DNA of 64,000 nucleotides from Bombyx mori. Taxonomy: Eukaryota; Arthropoda; Insecta; Lepidoptera; Bombycidae. The notes below the pieces were generated by a model. It was given only the letters and a program-made list of their open reading frames with translations. It was not told where the DNA came from and did not search any database. Positions 1 through 9,902 of the stretch are shown piece by piece. Both the position numbers and the translations under genes were made by a program. The stretch is from assembly GCF_030269925.1 (NCBI RefSeq), contig NC_085119.1, positions 14,853,001-14,917,000 on the forward strand, given 5' to 3'. The first letter of the stretch is position 1, and each line of letters begins with the position of its first letter.

Positions 1-599
1 CAAATACCCACATGATAGGCTAAGAAAAATGCCAGCATGACACATACCAGTCGAGGTTGATGTAAATGATGATGATGAAGAGCAAGCTTAGATTGTGGTG
101 AAAACTCGAGTAAGGATAGTCTATCGGCCGTATTGTGTTCGACCGTACCAGTAGCTATTACGTAGTCGTAGCCGGGTAGAAATCGGTGTCTCTTGAGGCA
201 ACTCAAGTAGTCCGTGGGTGCGCGGTGCGCGTTTGGCTCTGGCGGAGGTCGGGGTCTGTAAAGACCATCGTGTGTAGTCAGCGGGTGATGCACACGGGCG
301 ATCCACGCTGTGGATGCGCATCATGAGGGCAATTGCGATTGCTGGTCGGCTGGAGAGCCGTGGCGTTAGATATTTTTACTCGGAAGTTTTCTTTGATCTG
401 AGTTCCTGTAAGCTATGCCTGATTTGTACAGAGTAAATTTGAAGTTTGATGAACGACTGTGGTACGTGCTCTGGCTGCTGAATAGTGAACTTTGTATACC
501 CTATTGTTTGATTTGGTTAAAATGGTATTAAAACAGTTTAAAGCTTTGATGACTTTAAAGTTTCCGATAAGTCGTAAAGTGTAGTCAGGAGTGATCGAG

Positions 600-1225
600 C
601 GGAACAAGTGTTCTCGTGGATGTTTTTGATTGTAGGTTAACCATCACACGAGGACATGTACAATCAGGAAGACCATGTCGCAATCAACACGTGATTGCTG
701 CAGCCAATACGAGATATGGGACGCAAGCACAGTCTGTCGGCGCTCGCTGGGTCAACTATTCACCGGCCGAGCGGAGTGACGTGCCGGTAGCTGCGTAATA
801 TCGGTATTTTTGGTAAATAAGAACAATCTGGTGAGTCGTATTATTTTTATTTGGATTCTGGTGCCGAATGCTCTCTTGTCAAGAAATCTATTAGTAGTAG
901 CTTCATAATTCAGCAATTTTATACGATGGTTCTCATAAAAGGTTTCTGTTGTTTTGACTCAAAACTGTACGGAACAAATCCTATGCGATGGTTTATTGCT
1001 TACCTATTGTATGTCATGTACTACCTGATAGTTGTTTTAATCGGTTCAGTGAGATTGAGCATTCAGCGAAATAGAACTCTTAAATCTAGTGTCCTTATTC
1101 GAAGCCCAGACTTGCGTTATTGATGACCAAGCTCGCGATGAGCTCATGGAATTGTTCTTGACAAGAAGTGCTAGAAGCCGTACATCTTTTGAAGTGAAAA
1201 CTTCTTTAGAATCGTTGTGATTTCA
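600..1225 (+). pseudogene. Decayed LTR-retrotransposon gag-pol fragment with protease motif
   Basis: Around 852-885 the sequence reads LDSGAECSLV, which matches the active-site strand of a retroelement aspartic protease (D-S/T-G-A followed by hydrophobic residues). Reading continues with VLIKGF, typical of the flap region. After a frame change, 1099-1219 reads a charged stretch (DDQARDELMELF) suitable for the linker before reverse transcriptase. Upstream, 616-798 has a Cys/His-containing piece (RGHVQSGRPC) that could be a ruined zinc knuckle. No frame stays intact and no RT palm follows; an A-run at 1243-1252 marks a change of sequence. A Ty3/gypsy origin is the best guess, but BEL/Pao is not excluded. 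Confidence 0.5.
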
Positions 1226-1255
1226 AACCGGATGCAACGGAAAAAAAAAAACGAC

Positions 1256-1984
1256 AGGTAAGAGACACAAATACAAAAATGTGTAGGATGAAGCCAGCAA
1301 AGAATGAGACAGAAATATACAACATACTATTTAATACAGCGCCATCTGTGAGATTTTTTAACACTAACGTGTGTATGAAAGCTCTTGTAGTGAATTTTAA
1401 TTTAGGATTATACGTGAAATTAAAATATCAATTCACAGAGGGCGCTACCTTACAATTATTTACTAATGACAAAATTTTACATTTACTTAAGACGTTTAGG
1501 ATAATTGTATTTTAATTTTGGAAGGTTTCACTTCTACCACGTGTGAATTGCACACATTTTGTTTTTTTTTAAATTGTTCTACCATAAGAATAACAGAGGC
1601 GAGCCCCTTCGAATTCTTTATAGTTCGCGTACCATATCCCAAAAGGTTTTTACTTAAAATGATACTGAAAGTAAGAGATTAACTTTGACGAGACCAGAAC
1701 ATTGGAAATTTAGTAAAATTCGATGTTGAATTTTGTTGAAATGAAGACAGATTGCTTTAACTGGTAATAGAACCTATGATTACATAAGGTTGCCTCTAAG
1801 TAGTTGCTACTGACGAGACTGATCAGTGAGGTGAGAGTATCTCCATCGATTGGTACAGCGGAGACCTGGGTCTCAATGGAGACTATTGTTGTGTTAGTCT
1901 ACTAATGACCTTGACTCTATATTGTGAAGTGATGTGTATTGGTTTTATCATTTGTTTTAATGATAATGTGGGTGGCAATGTTAC
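1256..1984. other. Unassigned AT-rich sequence
   Basis: Sits between two pieces of apparent LTR-element coding remnant. The small open frame at 1279-1515 has no recognisable domain. I see no SINE or terminal repeat here. Confidence 0.4.
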
Positions 1985-2083
1985 TAGCTGCGCCGGCAGC
2001 CAGGCCAGGAGCGTTCTATACGATTTTGTTGACACTAGTGATGTAGAAGATGTAGGATCAAATGACCACGATACAACTGACTG
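1985..2083 (+). pseudogene. Possible C-terminal tail of a retroelement polyprotein
   Basis: A short open stretch reads SQARSVLYDFVDTSDVEDV and continues to an acidic end followed by a stop. Placed between the protease fragment and an LTR-like block, it could be the last codons of pol. This is inferred from position only; the sequence has no diagnostic motif. Confidence 0.25.
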
Positions 2084-2204
2084 ATTAAAGTAAGGATTTT
2101 GTTGTCCTATTTTGTGTGATTAGTAAAGAACAGTATTCAGTGTTATTTATGACTGGTAATTGAACACCTCGCTCGATTTAGGTGATGTGTTCGTTTTATT
2201 GCCG

Positions 2205-2450
2205 GATGGAGGCATTGCGATGTGTTTTATGGTTGAAGTGGGTACTGGATGAAAGTTACACTTGCGTGCCGGATGGAGGCATTAGTGTTTTGTGTTGAAG
2301 TTGGGTACCGGATGGAGGTCCCACTTATTTGCCGGATGGAGGCAATAAATAGTCAAGAGCTACTCGATGGAGGTGGCACTTGAATTGGGTTATCGTCACT
2401 CGATATAGGTGGCATGAGTTACTCTCACTAGATGGAAGTAATTGTAACGA
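2205..2450 (+). repeat. Degenerate minisatellite built on GCCGGATGGAGGCA
   Basis: The core GCCGGATGGAGGCA recurs near 2202, 2269 and 2331, with decayed versions (TACCGGATGGAGGT, TACTCGATGGAGGTGGCA, ACTCGATATAGGTGGCA, ACTAGATGGAAGT) continuing to about 2440. Spacing is irregular (roughly 30-70 bp). It is a non-coding repeat just upstream of a promoter-like block and may belong to the same retroelement. Confidence 0.55.
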
Positions 2451-2639
2451 TAGTTTGTGGTTGATACATAATACTGATGAAATACTGCTCAGATTGAGTT
2501 GTTTTGTAATAACTCGGGTTTCTAATGCTTATTGAGCATTAATGAAATTTTTCAGTTGTATAGTGTATCACTAATAGTTGGGTAATTAAGTTATCTACTC
2601 ACACAGGTTAACATAGTCTGTTAAAGATCTTGTTGAAAG

Positions 2640-3160
2640 CTAACGTTATGGTTTGTAATGAAACGAATCCCAATCCTCAATCGTGAATGAATCAGGAGTG
2701 GCCGAGACGAAACCTGTTAGATATTGCAGAAGGTTGTTTTCCTTGCAGGAGCGTCACACAGGGACGTGTGACGTGTCAGAATGGCCGTGTCGTGGATAAC
2801 GACTTTTAGTTGTCGTGGATAACGACTTTTAGTAATATTAAGACGGTGGTTTTGATTATTATTTTAAATGATGAAATGTTGTTTTGATAAATATCACAAA
2901 ATGAAGGGTAGACTCCGTAACGCCACAGTATAAAATGGCGGTACGTGGACAGAGTCGTGGCATTCCGTGTCAGACAGTAATTCTGTCCGTCTCAGTCAGT
3001 GAGTCTCTGTCAGTCAGTCAGTCGGTCAGTCGGTCTGTCGGTATATGCAACGAAACTGTCGGTTTACCCTGTCATTGTGAAAGTTGTGTGTGTTGAGTTT
3101 CAATAATTATTACTGAAAAGTTTTATTGACTAAACTGAGTTCAATCGAATACAAGCGATG
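2640..3160 (+). promoter_or_regulatory. Promoter-like, possibly LTR-derived block with TATA box
   Basis: A canonical TATAAAA lies at 2929-2935. About 35-40 bp downstream is TCAGACAGT, which resembles an arthropod initiator, followed by a CAGT/CGGT-rich stretch at 3001-3041. The 23-bp duplication lies upstream. This is the arrangement of U3-R-U5 in insect LTR elements, but I could not define TG...CA ends or a second copy in the window. Confidence 0.35.
2788..2833. repeat. Perfect 23-bp tandem duplication
   Basis: 2788-2810 and 2811-2833 are identical. Each unit contains the inverted pair GTCGT/ACGAC, so a small stem (GTCGTGGATAACGAC) occurs twice. Such duplications are common in U3 regions of LTRs, which fits the TATA-containing sequence just downstream. 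Confidence 0.7.
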
Positions 3161-3639
3161 ACGGAACCTACCGCTCAGCCATCCCTGACGCGTGCTGACA
3201 TATATATCTGAGTTCCTTGTAAACGTGACTTACACGGTTCTATTAAGCTACAAGTGTGTGAAAATTCATAAAAAATTCTCCTTAAAATATCAATGTCATA
3301 ATTCAATAACCAAGCGTAACAAAAACTCGTTGCCGCGCCAACCTTCCGAGCCCCTTTCACGTGTCCCCTCAATTGAAAAATATCGAATGAAACATTAATC
3401 GACGGGCCCGCTAAGCGCACATCATCAATCAACATCGGGACCAACGAATAGACGCTGAAAATGTACACAAATACATCATAATCCGTCACCGAAACGCGAG
3501 AAATGTGACATTGGGGGAATTCGGGGCTCGATAGTTGGCCCTTACAATTCCTGTGCCTTATTTCTTTTAGTATTCATAATCAGATGAGTCCACGACCACT
3601 TTGTGTGTAGTGGCTAACGAAGACCAGACATCAAACGTT

Positions 3640-3745
3640 CTTTTTATTGCCTTAGTAGGTAAACGAACATACCGGGTATAGCAAGACGCAGTCTACTACT
3701 AAGTACTCTCCGTAAACCTCGTCCGAAGAAGCCCATGTTATAAAT
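3640..3745 (-). mobile_element. Decayed LINE 3' tail (same family as at 18494-18737)
   Basis: Read on the minus strand it matches the 3' end of the LINE whose C-terminus is at 18494: the complement of aagtactctccgtaaacctcgt corresponds to the 'aacgaggctt...gagtactt' segment, ending in a T-run (plus strand ttttattgcc). The middle is deleted or diverged. Confidence 0.5.
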
Positions 3746-3960
3746 GCTCTCACTCACATTAAAACAGATAGCTATCTCTGTCTTTTCATGAAATCCTCAA
3801 TTAAAAAAAGAGCTGTCCTTTTTTTTGAAATGCAACATAGTAATACCTGGCAGATGCATACGGGGTTTTATATTTTTTAATATTGCTTTTTATGATTCCA
3901 CACTTGGAAGCGGCGACTGCTTTGCGACACCAATTGACATATTAGTGGTGCTGGCTTAAT

Positions 3961-4372
3961 AAGTCGTCGTGGCGAGAAGGATAAGACGTCCGGTGCATTC
4001 GTATGTAGCGATGTACCATTTTTTTCTAATGAAATACGTACATAACAAATGTTCACAATTGACTTCTACGGTGAAGGAAGAGTGTAATAAAAATCAAACC
4101 TGCAAAATTATAATTTGCGTAATTACTGGTCGTAGGACCTCTTATGAGCCCGCACGAGTGCGTACCACCACCCTGCCTATTTCTGCGATGAAGTAGTAAT
4201 GCGTTTCAGTTTTAAGAGTGGGGCAGCTGTTGTAACTATACTAAGACCTTAGAACTCATATCTCAAGGTGGATGGCGGCATTTACGTTGTAGATGTATAT
4301 GGGTTCCAGTAACCACCAAACACCAGGCGGGCTGTGAGCTCATCCAATTATCTAAGCAATAAAAAAAACCTT
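3961..4372 (+). mobile_element. Bm1-type SINE, nearly full length, diverged
   Basis: Starts with the tRNA-like GTCGTCGTGG and the GGATAAGACGTCCGG element and ends at GCAATAAAAAAAA. The B box region is deleted (the GTTCGAATC motif is missing after GCGATGTACC), so it should be transcriptionally dead. Confidence 0.85.
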
Positions 4373-4799
4373 GTCCGTGTGAGCTTATAGTATCACCGGG
4401 AAAAACTGACGAAAGGCTATCGTTTGGTTCAGATTTGAATATAAGGTAGCTCTTTAAATTCGCATCCAATTATGATCGCCGACGACCGTGCTATCGCAAT
4501 AATTCATATTCAAATGCAAAGTCAAAACTAATTTCGGAGTTCACCACGCCAACGACCGTGCATTTGGAATCCGTGTCTGAACGGCTTATAAAATATGCAG
4601 ACATTGTCAGTGTGTATTATTGCCATGTGCCTTGTTATGTACGAATATATACTGACCGCACGATTACAACGGTCCTACCCACTTCTGTCTTTTATTGTTG
4701 CATCGGATGTACGATCTCTTGACTTGTCTGGTTTTGAATGGTTACCGAAGATTATAAGCATGGCACCACCTTGAATATTTAGGATTATGTTTCCATCTA

Positions 4800-5087
4800 T
4801 CTATATATATATAAAAATGAAGTGTTCGTTAGTTTCGCCTAAACTCGAGAGCGGCTGGACCGATTTGGCTAATTTTGCTCTTGAATTATTTGCGGAAGTT
4901 CAGAGAAAGTTTAAAAGGTAGATAAATTTGAAAATGCTCAGAATTAAATAAAATTACAATTTTGTTTTTCCGTTGATGTGTCCTCCGTCGGATGGATTCC
5001 TTTTGTTTGTTTTAAGTTTATTTTATACAAAACTTTAGGTCTTTTATTTATCGATTGAGGCACTACGTAGTCTGCCGGGTCAGCTAG
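4800..5087 (+). mobile_element. Non-autonomous Helitron-like element (family D)
   Basis: Begins TCTATATATATATAA preceded by A and ends GTCAGCTAG followed by T, the A|TC...CTAR|T arrangement of Helitrons. ACTACGTAGT, a perfect palindrome, sits 12 nt before CTAG, where Helitrons carry a 3' hairpin. There are no terminal inverted repeats and no target duplication. Other copies are at 21693-21969 (+) and 61964-62221 (-). It has no coding capacity. Confidence 0.6.
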
Positions 5088-5174
5088 TTACTAATAAAGT
5101 AATTTTGTGCGAGTTTCAGTTTCATTACAAGACGTTATTCCTTTATCGTGCAAGTCATCTGTTGTATTTTAACA

Positions 5175-5247
5175 ATGGTACAGTCAATAACCACTTAACA
5201 CCAGATGGGCTGTGAGCTCGGACATCTATCTAAGCAATAAAAAAAAC
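5175..5247 (+). mobile_element. Bm1 SINE 3' fragment
   Basis: Carries the terminal block from the TAACCACTTAACACCAG motif to CTAAGCAATAAAAAAA. A further decayed copy of the same end follows at about 5268-5325. Confidence 0.7.
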
Positions 5248-5374
5248 TGTGTATAGCTCTATTAACGACTAAACAACCGCTGGTCCGTGAGCTCGTCTAA
5301 TCATTAAGCTTAACAAACAAAAGCACAGCGTGATTTGACATAAAATTCCATACGCGAATGATCATATTTTGTTT

Positions 5375-5588
5375 TCACTACATAGTATAAAACAAAGTCG
5401 CTTTCTTTGTCCCTATATCGCTTTGTATGCTTGAATCTTTAAAAGTACGCAACGGATTTTGATGTGGTTTGTTTTAATAGATAGAGTAATTGAAGAGGAA
5501 GGTTTATATGTATAATAACATTCATTAAGTAGTGGAGAAATCAATAATAAATTACAGTTTCCGAAGCGAAGCGAGGGCGGATCGTTAG
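5375..5588 (+). mobile_element. Non-autonomous Helitron-like element (family C)
   Basis: Starts TCACTACATAGTATAAAAC and ends GGCGGATCGTTAG|T, with CTAG mutated to TTAG. The copy at 41400-41609 keeps the intact end GGGTCGCTAG|T and is preceded by A, and the same ends recur on the minus strand at 33776-34196. Confidence 0.5.
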
Positions 5589-5603
5589 TTGTTTTATAAA
5601 TCA

Positions 5604-6003
5604 CTAGAGGTCCCGCAGTAGTCGAAATTCGACTATAATTAATTGGAATTGTAAGTTTGTATACTATTATGATTATATTTTCAACGCCAAGGTTAACTTA
5701 TAAAAATATTAATAAAGACAAACAATATTTAATCTATTCTCAATTTGACCACAGACGTCAAGAACAAAAGTTTGACAATAAATAAATAGTATGCATGCGT
5801 GTGTGTGTCAAATACATGGTAGTGTGTGTAATGTTTTCTCTATTGATTTAATGTATCTTTTACGTATTATTTAAAAAAAAATATTAGCATTGTGCACTTC
5901 TTCTCTATATTCTCTATAAGTGTGGAAAATTTCATACTCCTCCGTCCGCGCAATTTTCGTAAAAAGGGATACAAAGTTTTTACTTCACGTATTAATATAT
6001 AGA
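5604..6003 (-). mobile_element. Non-autonomous Helitron-like element (family B)
   Basis: On the minus strand it runs from TCTATATATTAATACGTGAA to GCGGGACCTCTAG, followed by T. An AGTCGAA...TTCGACT hairpin ends 12 nt before CTAG. It lies only 15 bp from the family C element. Three further copies are at 10740, 36240 and 54732. Confidence 0.65.
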
Positions 6004-6316
6004 TTCAAAACTGCACTGCATCACTCGAAACGTAATCTAAGAACATTTTCTCGCTGCTGCTGTTACTGAAAATGACTTCGTTCTCAGGAAAATTCGAGAA
6101 CACGTCATAGCTAGTTTACAGGTCGTTGTTCCGGCGTTGCACGCGACCGACCCTTATTACAAAGCGAAAAAAAAAGAAGAAAAGAATAAGGTAGAACAAC
6201 GTGCTTGGAAATAGAAAGCAATTTCCATTGTACCGCGGCGTCCTTTGGAAACGAATGCAGTGTCGAGACTGTAATAAGAACCGAGTGAGGCGAACTTCGA
6301 AATGGTATACCATTAT

Positions 6317-6734
6317 AATTGAATATGCAATTTCGAAAAGGGCACATGTCGCATATTTTGTAAAAATTTTTTTTATTTTTTTTTTATTTTTTATTGCTTA
6401 GATGGGTGGACGAGCTCACAGCCCACCTGGTGTTAAGTGGTTACTGGAGCCCATAGACATCCACAACGTAAATGCGCCACCCATCTTGAGATATAAGTTC
6501 TAAGGTCTCAAGTATAGTTAAATACGTTTTTTCATATACATGTAGTTTTGAGGTTTACTTACACCCATTTTATAATAATTCCAGTAATTTTCAATTGCTA
6601 ATTAACACTAAAATATATCTCAAAAGTTAATATTTTAAATTTTACACTGCTTTAGAAAATAATCAGTTTTTTTTCATTTCCTGAACATTTTACATTTTCA
6701 GAGATGTGCCCTTTTCGAAATTGCATATTCAATT
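6317..6734. repeat. 31-bp perfect inverted repeat flanking a SINE
   Basis: 6317-6347 and 6704-6734 are exact reverse complements (31/31), separated by 356 bp that include a Bm1 fragment. The arms include the TTTCGAAAAGGGCACAT motif. I see no clear target duplication outside the arms. It may be the inverted end of a MITE or a local inverted duplication. Confidence 0.75.
6366..6521 (-). mobile_element. Bm1 SINE 3' fragment
   Basis: Reverse-oriented 3' end: T-rich tract, TTATTGCTTAGATGGGTGG, and the CACCTGGTGTTAAGTGG block, ending near AAGGTCTCAAGTATAG. It lies inside the 31-bp inverted repeat. Confidence 0.9.
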
Positions 6735-7560
6735 AGGTTCTATATTTTATCGATTGCAACTTTGAAAAATATCATATTATGTTCACTATTAGTCTTAAGT
6801 GATGTGCTCTGTATTCTCATAGTCAATGTGCAATTATTGAAATAATTTGAAATCTTTTAGTAATTATTTTTCAAATAACCATATTCACCTTCATTGATCT
6901 CTTTTTAATACGCTTTTATTTGCTTCAGACGTATGTATGTTTGTAACGGAATCTTTGGACATGATTTTAACCCTCTTCAAAACCTCGGATTAACTCGAAA
7001 TTTGGTATACTTATTTTAAACTATTATTTATTTACAATAAGACCTTCAATGAAATTAATTTGGTAAACGCATTTGTTTAGCGATAAAAAAAGCTGCTTAG
7101 GATCATAGTACATATGTAACTTAGTACATGTTGTGATATAAGCCTCGCTTTAAAAAAATGTAATAGAGATAATGGGTTATAGAACATTCGTAGGTTGTAA
7201 GAAAAAAATAAGTGTAGCGTGCCTTAATACTAATAAATTATAATTAAAATAGAAATACATCTCATTTTTAAATTTCATTTGATACTTTTTTTATTGAGAT
7301 TTCGCGTTGACTACCGATGTTCATTTAATTTGAAATCTGATCATCTTTCCCTGCAATGCAAATATTTTTATTATCTTAGACCTGCTTTTTACTTTTAAAT
7401 TCACCGATCAAAGAATAAATGTCCACATACAACTTGTGCATTGTACCACGCACCATCTTTTGTAATATATATGTTTATTTATTACTCATAGTTAAGAAAC
7501 CACTTCAAAATTATAAAAAAGAAAAATATGAGATTTCTCAGTGGCATTACCCTGTACGTT
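6735..7560. other. Anonymous AT-rich sequence
   Basis: I find no coding frame, repeat terminus or RNA gene that I can support here. Low-complexity A/T runs are frequent. Confidence 0.4.
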
Positions 7561-7561
7561 T

Positions 7562-7684
7562 TTATTTTTTTTTATTTATGTTGCCCTTGTAGCTAGACGA
7601 GTGTTCCACCCACTCACCTGGTAGTGAGTGATTATCATCCCCCACGGACTTCAGCAATGGCAGGGGCAGAGCCAAGTCGATCTT
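7562..7684 (-). mobile_element. LINE 3' tail (tail family E)
   Basis: T-run then TTGCCCTTGTAGCTAGACGAG and CTTCAGCAATGGCAGGGGCA, the reverse of the 3' UTR seen downstream of the LINE C-terminus at 18494-18737. It is 5' truncated, as expected of target-primed reverse transcription. Confidence 0.75.
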
Positions 7685-8023
7685 CCATATCACCCCCGAA
7701 ATAAGAAAGAGATGGACATATGAATACACATTGTGATCCCTCGTCAATCAGTCAAAAGACTGCTCAATAATATATCTGTCACATTCGACCAATACGATGT
7801 CAGCCTCCAGAATCGAGCTATAAGGAACGTCTCGAAGTACGATAATAGCCGTACTTAGTCGAGTAACGTGATCCCAATCTGTTGAACGAGACAGACAAGC
7901 AAAAAAGAACCTTAACTCTAAAGATTTACGATTTAAACGAAAAATGAAGCTCTGATTCGATATATAATAGAATTTAAATTGTTCCGTAAGGTTATTCGTG
8001 TTCAATTCTCATTTATTAAAATA

Positions 8024-8236
8024 CTAGCGACCCGCCCTCGCTTCGCTTCGGAAACATTAAAACACACATGAAACAAAAAAAATTTAAAAAAAATTAAAAA
8101 AAAGTAGCCTATGTTCATCAGGGACAACGTCGGCTTCTAATGGAAAAATAATTTTTCAAATCGGTCCAGTAGTTTCGGAGCCTGTTCGAAACAAACAAAC
8201 AAACAAATCTTTCCTCTTTATAATATTAAGTATAGA
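8024..8236 (-). mobile_element. Helitron-like element related to family C
   Basis: The plus strand begins ACTAGCGACCCGCCCTCG, i.e. minus-strand CTAG|T, and ends AATATTAAGTATAGA, i.e. minus-strand TCTATACTTAATATT. Its body includes TAGCCTATGTTCATC and TCGGTCCAGTAGTTTCGGAG, blocks that I recall as widespread in insect genomes. Confidence 0.45.
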
Positions 8237-8967
8237 CAAATAATAAACTTTGTTTTCTGCGAATCTTCGTAATCGCTACACTAGAGAATGACCGGCTTGA
8301 AGCAATTTCCAGTGGCGTGTTTCTTGCAACGGCTTTTGCCTTCGTGAATCGTTCGCCGGGTTTTATTGTGGGAATTCATAATGTGTTTTTTTTTTCAAGT
8401 ATAATTTAATAGCCGTTTCAACTCGCTCCAATTAAGCTTAGTGCCTATTGTTTCGAGTTTTTTTTTTGTGTGTACAATGCCTTACACTTGATTTCGGATA
8501 AACGATGTTTATCGTAAATACCTGCCTTTATTTCAAGGACTTTTGAATATTAAATTAAGCGGAATCAAAGTTAAAGTACAAAAAAATGTTTACTCTAAAA
8601 GTTAGCTTACTGTAAGAAATTGAGCTATAATTAAAACATTTAAGTTTGTAGTTATAAAATAACTCTTTAATTAATTATATCTTCGATCATGGTTCGTTTA
8701 TCGTCCCAAAATTAGAATCTTCAACAGATTCTTCAAAAGTATAATAGGCGTACAGAGTTTTTTTAAAAACTCAAATAGCCACAGATTGGTTTCGAACATA
8801 CTGCATTACCAATAACTATACGATTAGCAAATTTACAAATGTCTACATTATATTAAATGTTTACATAATAAAATTAATATGGCACCATTGTCATTAATTT
8901 ACCGATATAAGACTTTTACCTTGCTACTACTTTTACAGGAAGAGATAGACCTAAGAAAAGCTTATGA

Positions 8968-9408
8968 AGTCGTCGTGGCCTAACGGATAAGACGTCCGGT
9001 GCATTCGTATTGAGCGATGCACCGATGTTCGAATCTCAGGCGGGTACCAATTTTTTTAATGAAATACGTACTCAACAAATGTTCACGATTGATTTCCACG
9101 GTGAAGGAATAACATCGTGTAATAAAAATGAAACCCGCAAAATTATAATTTGCGTAATTACTGGTGGTAGGACCTCTTGTGAGTCCGCGCGGGTGGGTAC
9201 CACCACCCTGCCTATTTCTGCCGTGAAGCAGTAATGCGTTTCGGTTTGAAGGGTGGGGCAGCCGTTGTAACTATACGTGAGACCTTAGAACTTATATCTC
9301 AAGGTGGGTGGCGCATTTACGTTGTGGATGTCTATGGGCTCCAGTAACCACTTCACACCAGGTGGGCTGTGAGCTCGTCCACCCATCTAAGCAATAAAAA
9401 AAAAACTG
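8968..9408 (+). mobile_element. Bm1-type SINE, full length (best copy in the window)
   Basis: A tRNA-derived SINE transcribed by RNA polymerase III. The A box TGGCCTAACGG is at 8976-8986 and the B box GTTCGAATCTC at 9027-9037, about 40 bp apart as in tRNA genes. A roughly 300-bp non-tRNA body follows, with the GGTGGTAGGACCTCTTGTGA block, and the element ends at CTAAGCAATAAAAAAAAAA. The open frame at 9010-9234 lies wholly inside and is not a gene. The last ~56 bp resemble the LINE tail family E, which bears on how the SINE is mobilised. Confidence 0.92.
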
Positions 9409-9428
9409 GATGTATTGCGTGAAAGACG

Positions 9429-9552
9429 TTTTTTTTTTATTGCCCTTGTAAGCAGACGAGCATACGGCCCACCTGATGGTGAGTGGTTACCGTCGCCCAT
9501 GGACTTCAGCAATGTCAGGGGCAGAGCCAAGCCGCTGCCTACCGCTAAATTA
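9429..9552 (-). mobile_element. LINE 3' tail (tail family E)
   Basis: T-run, TTGCCCTTGTAAGCAGACGAG, CACCTGATGGTGAGTGG and CAGGGGCAGAGCCAAGCCG. It lies immediately downstream of the full-length Bm1 in opposite orientation, so two similar tails face each other across 20 bp. Confidence 0.8.
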
Positions 9553-9660
9553 GGAAAGAGTCAGCGAAGAAATGGTATATGATAGAGGAGTATGGAAAGA
9601 GAAGACAAATGCGCCGACCCCAGGTGACTGGAAAAAGGGCCGGAAAATGATGATGATGTT
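9553..9660 (+). mobile_element. RTE-like LINE 3' fragment
   Basis: Shares GCGAAGAAATGGTATATGAT and the GCGCCGACCCCAGGTGACTGG block with the better copies at 40880-41140 and 42800-43100. Only the last ~20 codons and the 3' end, with a GATGATGATG tail, remain. Confidence 0.65.
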
Positions 9661-9739
9661 GAAGACTTTACCATGCAAACAATTTGGGAAAACACTAAAC
9701 AAATTTATCTTTCACTAAACGAACTCGAACTTAACTCAC

Positions 9740-9902
9740 CTGTAAATAGGAACATCGTCTTTATACCAAACGACTAGTAAGAGCACATCGGCTGGCTGCG
9801 GCGAGCGGGTGTCGCACGGGAGTGTCGCGTCGCCGCCAGACACAGCTGACACTTTAACCATGTCTAGAGACTCGGCTGTGACACTCGAAGCGGGTGTCAA
9901 AC
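9740..9902 (-). CDS. Internal exon encoding an N-terminal half Ig V-type domain (Sidestep-like)
   Basis: This is the only host coding sequence I can support. On the minus strand a pyrimidine-rich tract and CAACAG precede position 9902, and the exon ends ..TTTACAG|GTGAGTT at 9740. The 163 bp read without a stop in one frame: two bases, 53 codons, two bases, i.e. a phase-1 intron before and phase-2 after. Ig hallmarks are visible: VSAVSGGDATLPCD (A' and B strands with the first disulfide cysteine) and, 20 residues after it, LLLVVWYKDDVPIY (C strand with the invariant tryptophan). GG-D-A-LPCD, then a proline-rich gap, then LVxWYKDD..PIY, is the pattern I associate with the first Ig domain of Sidestep-family cell-surface receptors, partners of Beat proteins in axon guidance. 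The second half, with Y-x-C, must be on another exon, which I do not find here. Other Ig-superfamily genes remain possible. Confidence 0.72.

Noticed and set aside
8976..9040. tRNA gene
   Set aside because: A and B boxes are present but belong to the SINE head; no anticodon stem or acceptor stem pairing is maintained and a Bm1 body follows directly.
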